Positions 53,184-61,434 of a stretch of DNA of 64,000 nucleotides are shown piece after piece. Each line of letters starts with the position of its first letter. The first letter of the stretch is position 1. A model generated the notes under the pieces. It had not been told where the DNA came from. It saw only the letters and a program-made list of their open reading frames with translations, and did no database searches. The position numbers and the translations under genes are program-made. The stretch covers positions 434,001 through 498,000 of the forward strand of contig NZ_FNVV01000014.1 of assembly GCF_900108345.1 (NCBI RefSeq). Direction: 5' to 3'. The DNA is from Bacteroides ndongoniae (GTDB taxonomy: Bacteria; Bacteroidota; Bacteroidia; Bacteroidales; Bacteroidaceae).

Positions 53184-53230
53184 CAATTCGAATACTTTAA
53201 TAAACTCAAATCAATACCGTTAAGACCATT

Positions 53231-54690
53231 ATGATACGTTGCCTATTTCATTCTACTATTCAGGATTTCTGTAAGATGTCTCCAAAGACACTATTAGGAA
53301 CATTTATCAGCAATTATCATGGTTGCTCTATTACAACCACAAATGAAGCATGGTTAAGTGAGATAGAAATTATGCAGAATGTTTTGTTGTTGTGGAGAGA
53401 TGAAAATGGGTATGTGATATTTGAGTATGATATTCCTAGATTAGGAAAACGAATTGATGTGGTTCTTTTACTTAGAGGATTGATTTTTTGTATTGAATTT
53501 AAGATTGGAGAAAAGAATGTACTTCAATCTAACATCGAACAGGTTTTGGACTATGCTTTGGATTTGAAAAACTTTCATCTATTGAGTCAGAATAGAACCA
53601 TTGTTCCTATTTTAGTTCCAACTAAATTAGATACAAGTTCGAATGTTTTTGTTTCTTCAGTCTATGATGATTCTATATACAATCCATTAGTAACAGGCGT
53701 TACTGGATTACAGCAGCTTATTTCAAATGTTTTTATACATTCAGGTGCGCTGAATGAAGATCCAAGTCTAGGTGCTGATTGGATTATAAGCCCCTATTCT
53801 CCAACGCCAACCATTATTGAAGCTGCTAAGAAACTTTACGAAAACCATAGCGTAGAAGATATTACAAGACATGAAGCAGACAAAGTATCAACAGATAAGA
53901 CAATAGAGTATATACTCGGTGTAATCAGGAAAAGCCGGGATAATAGACAAAAAAGTATCTGTTTTGTTACAGGTGTGCCTGGTGCGGGAAAAACTCTTGT
54001 TGGTTTGGATGTGGCAGTAAAGCAATCCTATCAGGATGGAAATGAATTTATAGAAGATGAGGGAGCTGTTTATCTTTACTTTCATTCAATCCTGATGCTT
54101 CAATGTGGTATGAGAAAATTAGAAAACATTACCCAATTGTATTAACGAGAGACATGGACAAAGCTAGGGCTTGGTTGCGTAGTAAAACAAGAGGTTCGCA
54201 AAAAGCTGGCGTACTTGTCAGCAAAGCTGCAGCGCGTTTTAAACCATTGGCTATTCATATACTTGAGCAAGGAGATGAAAATGCTGTTCATTGGTTTTTG
54301 GAGGATAGGGATGATGTTCGTTCATCAAACTATCTCGAAGATGCGGCAACAGAAATTCAAGTTCAAGGATTGGAATTGGATTATACTTGTGTTTTATGGG
54401 ATGCTGATGTGAGATGTGATAATATGAAATGGAAGTTTTACAATTTCAATGGAAAGACTGCTTGGCGTGAAGAAACAGGGAAAACAGAAAGTAGCCTTGA
54501 ACGAAGAAAGTATATGTTGAATGCTTACCGGGTGTTACTAACACGTGCTCGTATTGGTATGGTTATTTGTGTTCCGGAGGGTAACCATAATTATATCTCT
54601 AGCGGATTTCCTGAAGACGCGACAAGACTTCCTGAGTTTTATGACGGCACATATAAATATTTTAGATCCATAGGTCTGGAAGAAATATAG
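53231..54690 (+). pseudogene. Schlafen-like (DUF2075) DNA/RNA helicase gene with a central deletion
   Basis: The first frame (53231-54145) holds the N-terminal nuclease-like region (RIDVVLLLRGLIFCIEFKIG, a PD-(D/E)XK-type E-x-K) and Walker A GVPGAGKTLVG at about 250-260. It loses homology after EDEGAVYL at about 54080. The second frame (54103-54690) holds the C-terminal half (YPIVLTRDMDKARAWL, HWFLEDRDDVRSSNYLED, IQVQGLELDYTCVLWDADVR, AYRVLLTRAR). A typical full protein has about 650 residues. Here about 150-200 in the middle, including motif II, are missing and the halves are out of frame. Relatives are often found in defence or accessory loci. Confidence 0.8.
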
Positions 54691-54706
54691 TCTAATTCTT
54701 AAAAAA

Positions 54707-54744
54707 TAGGCTGTAACACCTGATAAACAGTTTGTTACAGCCTA
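54707..54744. terminator. Bidirectional terminator between the helicase pseudogene and ppdK
   Basis: Perfect arms TAGGCTGTAACA (54707-54718) and TGTTACAGCCTA (54733-54744); a T6 run follows on the minus strand. Confidence 0.8.
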
Positions 54745-54767
54745 AATCAAATATTATTCTATATTGC

Positions 54768-57491
54768 TTATGCTTCCTCAATAGCAGCTTGCGCCGCAGC
54801 CAAACGTGCAATAGGCACACGGAACGGAGAGCAGCTTACATAATTCAAACCAACTTTGTGGCAGAACTTAACAGATGAAGGCTCACCACCATGTTCACCG
54901 CAAATACCGCACTTCAGGTCGGGACGAACTACACGGCCTTTTTCTGTAGCCATCTGGATAAGCTGACCAACACCGTTTTGGTCGAGAACCTGGAACGGGT
55001 CTACTTTCAGAATCTTCTTCTCCAGGTAAACCGGCAGGAAGGAAGCGATATCGTCGCGTGAGTAACCGAATGTCATCTGAGTCAAGTCGTTTGTTCCGAA
55101 TGAGAAGAACTCGGCAGATGATGCAATGCGGTTGGCTGTTAAAGCAGCACGCGGAACTTCGATCATTGTACCAACCTTGAACTCGATGCTGTCACCCATT
55201 TCTTCAAACAACTTGGCTGCTTCCGAACGGATTACTTTTTCCTGTTCCTGGAATTCGTACAAGATACCGGTAAGCGGCACCATGATTTCAGGATGAGTTT
55301 CTACGCCTTCTTTCTTCAGTTCAAGTGCGGCACCCAGAATAGCACGTGTCTGCATCTGTGTGATTTCCGGATAGGTGTTACCCAAACGGCAACCGCGGTG
55401 ACCCAGCATCGGGTTGTGTTCGCACAGAGCTTCTACACGCTGTTGGATGTATTGCAGACTTACACCCATAGCATCGGCCATATCTTGTTGTCCCTTCAAA
55501 TCGTGGGGAACGAATTCGTGCAAAGGTGGATCGAGCAGACGAACTGTTACAGGATAGCCTGCCATTGCCTTGAAGATACCCTTGAAGTCGGCTTGCTGGT
55601 ACGGCAAAATCTTTTGCAGTGCTTTGCGGCGTCCTTCAGCGTCTTCAGACAGAATCATTTCACGCATAGCCTTAATCTTTTCGCCTTCGAAGAACATATG
55701 TTCCGTACGGCAAAGTCCGATACCTACAGCACCGAAGTTGCGGGCTACGGTTGCATCGTGCGGAGTATCAGCATTGGTGCGTACTTTCAGTTTGGCATAT
55801 TTGTCAGCCAATTGCATCAGTTCGGCAAAGTCACCCGAAAGTTCTGCAGCCTTAGTTTCAACCTGGCCTTTATATACTTCACCTGTACTACCGTTCAGAG
55901 AGATAAAGTCACCTTCTTTCAGAACAATACCGTCTACTTCTACTGTACGGGCTTTGTAGTCGATGTTCAGAGCACCTGCACCTGATACACAGCACTTACC
56001 CATACCACGAGCTACAACGGCTGCGTGTGAAGTCATACCACCACGTGCAGTCAGGATACCTTCGGCAACTGCCATACCAGCCAAATCTTCAGGAGAAGTT
56101 TCGATACGTACCATCACAACACGCTTGCCGGCAGCACGCCATTCGGCTGCATCATCAGCAAAGAATACGATTTGTCCGCAAGCTGCACCCGGAGATGCCG
56201 GCAGACCGCGAGTCAGCACTTTGGCTTGCTTCAAGGCAGTCTTATCGAATATCGGGTGAAGCAATTCATCCAGCTTGTTAGGCTCGCAACGCATCAGTGC
56301 CGTTTTTTCGTCAATCATTCCCTGACGGAGCAAGTCCATGGCAATCTTAACCATTGCTGCACCGGTACGTTTTCCGTTACGTGTCTGGAGGAACCACAAT
56401 TTGCCTTCCTGAACTGTGAATTCCATATCCTGCATATCACGATAGTGATTTTCCAGTTTTGTTTGCAGTGCATCCAGTTCTTTGTAGATTTCGGGCATTG
56501 CTTCTTCCATAGAAGGATATTTGGAAGCACGTTCTTCTTCGCTGATACCTGCCAGTTCGGCCCAACGTTGCGAACCGATCTTAGTGATCTGTTGCGGAGT
56601 ACGGATACCGGCAACAACGTCTTCACCCTGTGCGTTAATCAGATATTCACCGTTGAACAGGTCTTCTCCTGTAGCGGCATCACGGCTGAAGCAAACACCT
56701 GTTGCTGATGTGTCGCCCATATTTCCGAATACCATGGCCTGTACGCTAACGGCTGTACCCCACTCGTCGGGTATTCCTTCCATCTTACGGTACAGGATGG
56801 CGCGTTCGTTCATCCAGGAATTGAATACGGCGCAAATGGCACCCCAAAGCTGTTCGTAAGCACAAGTCGGGAAGTCTTTTCCGGTACGTTCTTTTACGGC
56901 AACCTTGAATCTTTTTACCAGTTCTTTCAGGTCTTCAACTTCCAGTTCATTGTCCAGTCTTACACCCTTCGCATGTTTTACGTCTTCAATGATGGCTTCG
57001 AATGGGTCGATATCATCTTTGTTAGTCGGTTTCATACCGAGTACAACGTCACCATACATCTGAACAAAACGACGGTATGAGTCCCATGCAAAACGGGCAT
57101 TTCCAGTCTTGCGAGTCAGTCCTTCAACAACCTCGTCGTTCAATCCCAGGTTCAGAATAGTATCCATCATACCGGGCATTGAAGCGCGTGCACCCGAACG
57201 TACGGAAACCAACAACGGATTTTCTACATCACCAAATTTGGAACGCATTAAAGTTTCTACATGTACAATGGCTTTTTCCACTTCGTCTTTCAGCAAAGCT
57301 ACAATCTTTTCCTGGCCCATCTCATAGTATTCGGTACAAACTTCTGTTGTGATTGTGAAACCAGGAGGAACCGGAACGCCTATTAAATTCATTTCGGCAA
57401 GATTGGCGCCTTTGCCACCCAAAAGGTTACGCATGTCGGCTTTTCCTTCTGCCTGACCATTACCAAAGGTATAAACTCTTTTTTTGTCCAT
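54768..57491 (-). CDS. ppdK: Pyruvate, phosphate dikinase
   Basis: The 907-residue protein has the N-terminal ATP-grasp domain (GGKGANLAEMNLIGVPVPPG), the swivelling phosphohistidine domain with the catalytic His in GGMTSHAAVVARGMGK, and the C-terminal PEP-binding barrel (GIGLCRTEHMFFE, FSFGTNDLTQMTFGYSRDD, CGICGEHGGEP). It interconverts pyruvate and phosphoenolpyruvate with ATP/phosphate. ATG 57491 (MDKKRVYTFG) is the family start; the 42 extra codons from 57617 contain the promoter region and read as non-coding. Confidence 0.95.
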   Translation of the reverse strand: MDKKRVYTFGNGQAEGKADMRNLLGGKGANLAEMNLIGVPVPPGFTITTEVCTEYYEMGQEKIVALLKDEVEKAIVHVETLMRSKFGDVENPLLVSVRSGARASMPGMMDTILNLGLNDEVVEGLTRKTGNARFAWDSYRRFVQMYGDVVLGMKPTNKDDIDPFEAIIEDVKHAKGVRLDNELEVEDLKELVKRFKVAVKERTGKDFPTCAYEQLWGAICAVFNSWMNERAILYRKMEGIPDEWGTAVSVQAMVFGNMGDTSATGVCFSRDAATGEDLFNGEYLINAQGEDVVAGIRTPQQITKIGSQRWAELAGISEEERASKYPSMEEAMPEIYKELDALQTKLENHYRDMQDMEFTVQEGKLWFLQTRNGKRTGAAMVKIAMDLLRQGMIDEKTALMRCEPNKLDELLHPIFDKTALKQAKVLTRGLPASPGAACGQIVFFADDAAEWRAAGKRVVMVRIETSPEDLAGMAVAEGILTARGGMTSHAAVVARGMGKCCVSGAGALNIDYKARTVEVDGIVLKEGDFISLNGSTGEVYKGQVETKAAELSGDFAELMQLADKYAKLKVRTNADTPHDATVARNFGAVGIGLCRTEHMFFEGEKIKAMREMILSEDAEGRRKALQKILPYQQADFKGIFKAMAGYPVTVRLLDPPLHEFVPHDLKGQQDMADAMGVSLQYIQQRVEALCEHNPMLGHRGCRLGNTYPEITQMQTRAILGAALELKKEGVETHPEIMVPLTGILYEFQEQEKVIRSEAAKLFEEMGDSIEFKVGTMIEVPRAALTANRIASSAEFFSFGTNDLTQMTFGYSRDDIASFLPVYLEKKILKVDPFQVLDQNGVGQLIQMATEKGRVVRPDLKCGICGEHGGEPSSVKFCHKVGLNYVSCSPFRVPIARLAAAQAAIEEA

Positions 57492-57539
57492 AATAAAAAA
57501 TTTAAAGTTTTTGATTGTGTTCTTATCATTTTCTGTTCG

Positions 57540-57569
57540 CAAATCTAAGGATATTTTACATATTAGAAA
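57540..57569 (-). promoter_or_regulatory. Promoter of ppdK
   Basis: TAGATTTG (57540-57547) with TTTC (57566-57569) 18 bp upstream, minus strand. Confidence 0.6.
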
Positions 57570-57661
57570 ACTTTTTCTACAAAAAACTTCTATCAAAATG
57601 CAATTTCGACATTGCAATATTTAATATTTCAGTTCATAGAGATTATTCCAGAAAAAATATC

Positions 57662-57669
57662 TATTTTTG
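57662..57669 (+). promoter_or_regulatory. -7 box of rlmD
   Basis: TATTTTTG, 28 bp before the GTG start at 57698. The -33 element is not clear. Confidence 0.5.
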
Positions 57670-57697
57670 TCGACGAATTTATTAGAATGGAGTAAAA

Positions 57698-59119
57698 GTG
57701 GCAAGAAAGAGAAAAGAACTGCCTTTATTGGAAAAGGTAGAAATTACAGATGTGGCTGCCGAAGGAAAAGCCATTGCAAGAGTCGACGACCTGGTTGTAT
57801 TTGTTCCTTATGTAGTGCCTGGCGACGTTGTAGACCTGCAGATTAAACGTAAGAAGCATCATTATGCAGAAGCCGAGGCGGTAAAGTTCCATGTTTATTC
57901 GCCGGTCAGGGCAGTCCCGTTCTGCCAGCATTATGGCGTATGCGGCGGTTGCAAGTGGCAGATACTTCCCTATTCCGAACAGATCAAGTATAAGCAGAAA
58001 CAGGTGACCGACAACCTGACACGGATCGGTAAAATCAAGTTGCCGGAAGTATCCCCTATATTGGGTTCCGAGAAAACAATGTTCTATCGGAACAAGCTGG
58101 AATATACGTTCTCCAACAAACGGTGGCTTACTTCGGAAGAAGTGCAGCAGAATGTTGTCTACGAACAGATGAATGCGGTCGGATTCCATATCCCCAATGC
58201 TTTCGACAAGGTGCTGGCCATTGAAAAGTGCTGGTTGCAGGACGACATATCCAACCGCATCCGCAATGCGATACGCGATTATGCCTACGAGCATAACTAT
58301 TCTTTTATCAACCTGCGTACGCACGAAGGCATGTTGCGCAACCTGATTATACGTACGTCTACCACCGGCGAACTGATGGTAATCGTGGTATGCAAGATTG
58401 AGCAGGAGGAAGAAATGGAACGTTTCAGACAGCTGCTGCAATACGTAGCCGACACGTTCCCCGAAATAACGTCGCTTCTATACATTATTAATAATAAGTG
58501 CAACGATACGATTACCGATCTCGACGTATATACGTTCAAAGGTAACGACCATATTTACGAAGAAATGGAAGGCTTGCGCTTTAAGGTGGGTCCCAAGTCG
58601 TTTTATCAGACCAATTCCGAACAGGCGTACAATCTGTATAAAGTAGCACGCAACTTTGCTCAACTGACCGGTAACGAACTTGTTTACGACCTCTATACGG
58701 GTACCGGTACTATTGCAAACTTCGTTTCACGCCAGGCCCGTCAGGTGATTGGTATTGAATACGTTCCCGAAGCTATCGAGGATGCCAAGACCAATTCCGA
58801 AATCAACGGAATCGATAATACACTGTTCTTTGCAGGTGATATGAAGGACATGCTGACTCAGGACTTTATCAATCAGTACGGACGTCCCGACGTCATCATC
58901 ACCGACCCACCCCGCGCAGGTATGCATCCGGATGTCATCAACGTTATCCTGTTTGCCAAGCCCGAGCGTATTGTCTACGTCAGCTGCAACCCGGCGACAC
59001 AGGCACGCGACCTGCAATTGCTCGACGTTGATTACGAAGTGAAAGCCATTCAGCCGGTAGATATGTTCCCGCATACGCATCATGTAGAGAATGTGGTGCT
59101 GCTGGAGCGCAGAAAGTGA
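57698..59119 (+). CDS. rlmD: 23S rRNA (uracil-5-)-methyltransferase RlmD/RumA
   Basis: The 473-residue protein starts with GTG. It has an N-terminal TRAM domain (about 1-65), an iron-sulfur cysteine set (CQHYGVCGGCKWQ) and the SAM fold (VYDLYTGTGTIANFVS). The catalytic cysteine is in YVSCNPATQARD and the base in HHVENVVLLER. It methylates a uracil of 23S rRNA (U1939-type). The pseudouridine synthase follows after 39 bp, so two rRNA-modifying enzymes share an operon. The GTG fits the family N-terminus; no better ATG is in frame. Confidence 0.9.
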   Translation: MARKRKELPLLEKVEITDVAAEGKAIARVDDLVVFVPYVVPGDVVDLQIKRKKHHYAEAEAVKFHVYSPVRAVPFCQHYGVCGGCKWQILPYSEQIKYKQKQVTDNLTRIGKIKLPEVSPILGSEKTMFYRNKLEYTFSNKRWLTSEEVQQNVVYEQMNAVGFHIPNAFDKVLAIEKCWLQDDISNRIRNAIRDYAYEHNYSFINLRTHEGMLRNLIIRTSTTGELMVIVVCKIEQEEEMERFRQLLQYVADTFPEITSLLYIINNKCNDTITDLDVYTFKGNDHIYEEMEGLRFKVGPKSFYQTNSEQAYNLYKVARNFAQLTGNELVYDLYTGTGTIANFVSRQARQVIGIEYVPEAIEDAKTNSEINGIDNTLFFAGDMKDMLTQDFINQYGRPDVIITDPPRAGMHPDVINVILFAKPERIVYVSCNPATQARDLQLLDVDYEVKAIQPVDMFPHTHHVENVVLLERRK

Positions 59120-59158
59120 GAAATTTCTTTTCAATAAACCTAAAAAAGTCAATCAGCC

Positions 59159-60067
59159 GTGACAAAAGAAAAATTAGTAGCCAGAGCCCGTACGCAGTAT
59201 ACCGACTATCGAGTGAACGAACCTGCCGAACTGATGGAATTTCTGGCAGCCAAAATGCCTCAGGCCAGCCGGACCAAACTGAAAACGCTGTTAAGCAAGC
59301 GGGTGGTGTATGTGGACAGTGTCATTACAACCCAGTACAATTTCCCGCTGAAGCCGGGCATGAAGGTTCAGATCAGCCGCGATAAAGGGAAAAAAGAATT
59401 CCACAACAAGCTGGTGAAAATCGTATACGAGGATGCTTATCTGATCGTTATTGAAAAGATGCAGGGATTGCTCTCGGTCAACACCGAACGTCAGAAGGAA
59501 CGGACGGCTTATACCATATTGAACGAATACGTGAAGCGCTCGGGCAGACAGAATCGGGTATACATTGTGCATCGGCTGGACCGTGACACTTCGGGCCTGA
59601 TGATGTTTGCCAAGGATGAGAAGACGCAGCACACACTGCGCGACAACTGGCACAAGATTGTATTCGACCGTCGCTACGTAGCTGTAGTGGCCGGCGATAT
59701 GGAGCAGAATGCCGGAACGGTACGTTCGTGGTTGACAGACCGGAAGCTGTACGTTTACTCAAGTCCGACGGACGACGGCGGACAGGAAGCCATTACCCAT
59801 TATCGCACGATTAAGCGGGCCAATAATTTTTCGTTGCTCGAATTGAACTTGGAGACCGGACGAAAGAATCAGATCCGTGTCCACATGCAGGACCTCGGAC
59901 ATCCCATTATCGGTGACGGACGGTATGGCCTGGAAGATTTGAATCCTATCGGACGATTAGCTCTGCACGCATTCAAGCTTTGTTTCTATCATCCTGTTAC
60001 AGGCGAGGAAATGGAGTTCGAAACTCCCTACCCGGCCGACTTCAAGAAGCTGTTCCTAAAAAAGTAA
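59159..60067 (+). CDS. RluA family pseudouridine synthase
   Basis: The 302-residue protein has an N-terminal S4-like RNA-binding region (ASRTKLKTLLSKRVVYVDS) and the RluA catalytic motif HRLDRDTSGLMMFAK with the nucleophilic Asp. It continues with NQIRVHMQDLGHPIIGDGRY. It converts specific uridines of rRNA or tRNA to pseudouridine; which sites cannot be told from sequence. It starts with GTG at 59159. It is downstream of rlmD and directly followed by a tandem palindromic repeat. Confidence 0.9.
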   Translation: MTKEKLVARARTQYTDYRVNEPAELMEFLAAKMPQASRTKLKTLLSKRVVYVDSVITTQYNFPLKPGMKVQISRDKGKKEFHNKLVKIVYEDAYLIVIEKMQGLLSVNTERQKERTAYTILNEYVKRSGRQNRVYIVHRLDRDTSGLMMFAKDEKTQHTLRDNWHKIVFDRRYVAVVAGDMEQNAGTVRSWLTDRKLYVYSSPTDDGGQEAITHYRTIKRANNFSLLELNLETGRKNQIRVHMQDLGHPIIGDGRYGLEDLNPIGRLALHAFKLCFYHPVTGEEMEFETPYPADFKKLFLKK

Positions 60068-60078
60068 CTGGCTGGAAC

Positions 60079-60170
60079 GAGTGCAGTAACTGTTGCACTA
60101 TGAGTGCAGTAGGTATTGCACAGTGAGTGCACTAACTATTGCACTGCGAGTGCAAAGCCTGTTGCACTGC
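60079..60170. repeat. Four-unit 23-bp palindromic tandem repeat
   Basis: Units at 60079, 60102, 60125 and 60148, each exactly 23 bp, of the form GAGTGCA-N9-TTGCAC-(T/A)-N2. Each unit can fold by pairing GTGCA with TGCAC. The array starts 11 bp after the pseudouridine synthase stop and precedes a terminator. Confidence 0.8.
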
Positions 60171-60182
60171 TTTTAAACAGTT

Positions 60183-60245
60183 AGGCACGAATTACACGAA
60201 GACTGGCAGATTTTTCTTCTGCGCTTATTCGTGTAATCCGTGCCT
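60183..60245 (+). terminator. Hairpin of the AGGCACGRATTACA family
   Basis: AGGCACGAATTACACGAA (60183-60200) and TTCGTGTAATCCGTGCCT (60228-60245) pair at 17 of 18 positions. The core is shared with 2973-3050. The T run is weak here. Confidence 0.65.
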
Positions 60246-60291
60246 AAAATGTATCTGCTGAATGGTAAGTATTACCATCCCCCTTATGCAA

Positions 60292-60702
60292 TCAGTATTT
60301 ATATAAGGTAACACCTCTTTCTACATAACCGTCTACGTACAAGGTACCGGTAATCTTTTCCCATGTCACATAGACATCACGTATTTCCAGCAGAGGATAC
60401 TGATTGCCGTAATCCAAAGACAATATTCCGTCTTCTATTTTCCATCGGAAAGGCAACGAACAGACAATAATGCCGCTCGGATCATCGTAATAGCACTGAT
60501 CGTCTGTGCCAAAGCCACTGTAGTCAAAATAAAGTCCACTCTCCAGAGGCTCTCCAAACTCGTCTGTAAATCCGAGGTCCCCTACCCACGTATACCCCGT
60601 TACAGAATCAAAAATCGTTTCATCATCTTGTGCACACGACGCCAGCAATAGCAGCGACATGCACATGATGCACAGTCTGAAATATTGAACGGCAGTTTTC
60701 AT
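60292..60702 (-). CDS. Small lipoprotein of unknown function
   Basis: From ATG 60702 the 136-residue product has a signal peptide with lipobox LLASC and then an acidic, aromatic domain (YTWVGDLGFTDEFG, FDYSGFGTDDQCYYDD, RWKIEDGILSLDYG). The strand pattern resembles lipocalin-like Bacteroides lipoproteins, but I do not recognise a named family. An ATG at 60711 directly abuts the stop of the upstream gene and may couple translation; it would add MLY. It is the second gene of a two-lipoprotein operon. Confidence 0.65.
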   Translation of the reverse strand: MKTAVQYFRLCIMCMSLLLLASCAQDDETIFDSVTGYTWVGDLGFTDEFGEPLESGLYFDYSGFGTDDQCYYDDPSGIIVCSLPFRWKIEDGILSLDYGNQYPLLEIRDVYVTWEKITGTLYVDGYVERGVTLYKY

Positions 60703-60711
60703 ATAAAGCAT

Positions 60712-61122
60712 TTATTTCATGTAGTTTGCATCTGTCATCATAATCCATTCACCACCCAGTTTCCCATTCAGGTAGTGTTCGCGTATCCATACATTCTCCA
60801 GATACTTGATTTCGCCTGCTCCGTAGCTCAATACAAGGCACTCCATCGAGCTGTCTTTCCACTTCCAGGTGAAATCGCGTGTTTCTGTATTGGCCGTACT
60901 TGTGGTATGGTCATATTTCTTTTTCAGTTCCTGACCGGAGTATCCGGCCTGTGTAAAAATGAGCTGATGCGTATAGGTTATGTTATCTTCCGTATACTCC
61001 TCTATCCACGTCCGGCACAGTCGGGCATCCATGCTGTTGTCGTTGTCATCCTTGCCGCAAGCTGTTAAAAGCAGAGTAAACACACACAGCATACATATTT
61101 TTACGTAATTCATTGTTTTCAT
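60712..61122 (-). CDS. Small lipoprotein of unknown function
   Basis: The 136-residue product has a lipobox LLTAC (Cys22). Its body has features shared with the next gene: CRTWIEEYTEDNITYTHQLI, TRDFTWKWKDSSMECLVLSY and GGEWIMM at the end. Both proteins compare as lipocalin-like (W-x-W-K-x-x motif followed by a YG-turn) and may be diverged duplicates. A -7 box TAAGTTTG lies 33 bp upstream. Exported and membrane-anchored; role unknown. Confidence 0.65.
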   Translation of the reverse strand: MKTMNYVKICMLCVFTLLLTACGKDDNDNSMDARLCRTWIEEYTEDNITYTHQLIFTQAGYSGQELKKKYDHTTSTANTETRDFTWKWKDSSMECLVLSYGAGEIKYLENVWIREHYLNGKLGGEWIMMTDANYMK

Positions 61123-61154
61123 CTTTATCTACAATTAAAGGTTTATAGTTTGGG

Positions 61155-61162
61155 CAAACTTA
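61155..61162 (-). promoter_or_regulatory. -7 box of the two-lipoprotein operon
   Basis: TAAGTTTG on the minus strand, in the 312-bp divergent gap 61123-61434 that otherwise holds only the facing promoter. Confidence 0.5.
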
Positions 61163-61380
61163 CAAAAAAACTCTGGAATATTTGCAGAATTGTTATAGAT
61201 TAATGTAACATATTTTGAGAATTAAAGAGTTAGAGGAAAAACATTGTAGCCAGGTTAGTCGTATAGAAGCATTCTAAAGCAGATTAGAGTAAAAGAATGG
61301 TTCCTAATCGATAATACTGTCCTAAGCAGAAAAGAATGAGTTAATTTGCTTAAACTTAATGAGAAAGGAATAGTCCAACA

Positions 61381-61412
61381 ATTGGTTAGGTTATTTCTTT
61401 TCCGTATCTTTG
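61381..61412 (+). promoter_or_regulatory. Promoter of the TonB/WG-repeat protein gene
   Basis: ATTG (61381-61384), 20-bp spacer, TATCTTTG (61405-61412). Confidence 0.65.
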
Positions 61413-61434
61413 AGTATCATCAAGATGAAAGATT

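Larger units (their letters stand above)
52727..53230. other. AT-rich stretch with a coding relic
   Basis: No intact gene. The stretch contains the relic at 52873-53142 and the promoter-like box of the following pseudogene. The rest is low-complexity AT-rich DNA. Confidence 0.5.

Noticed and set aside
60079..60170. CRISPR array
   Set aside because: The 23-bp units are contiguous, with conserved ends and no spacers of constant length between identical repeats.
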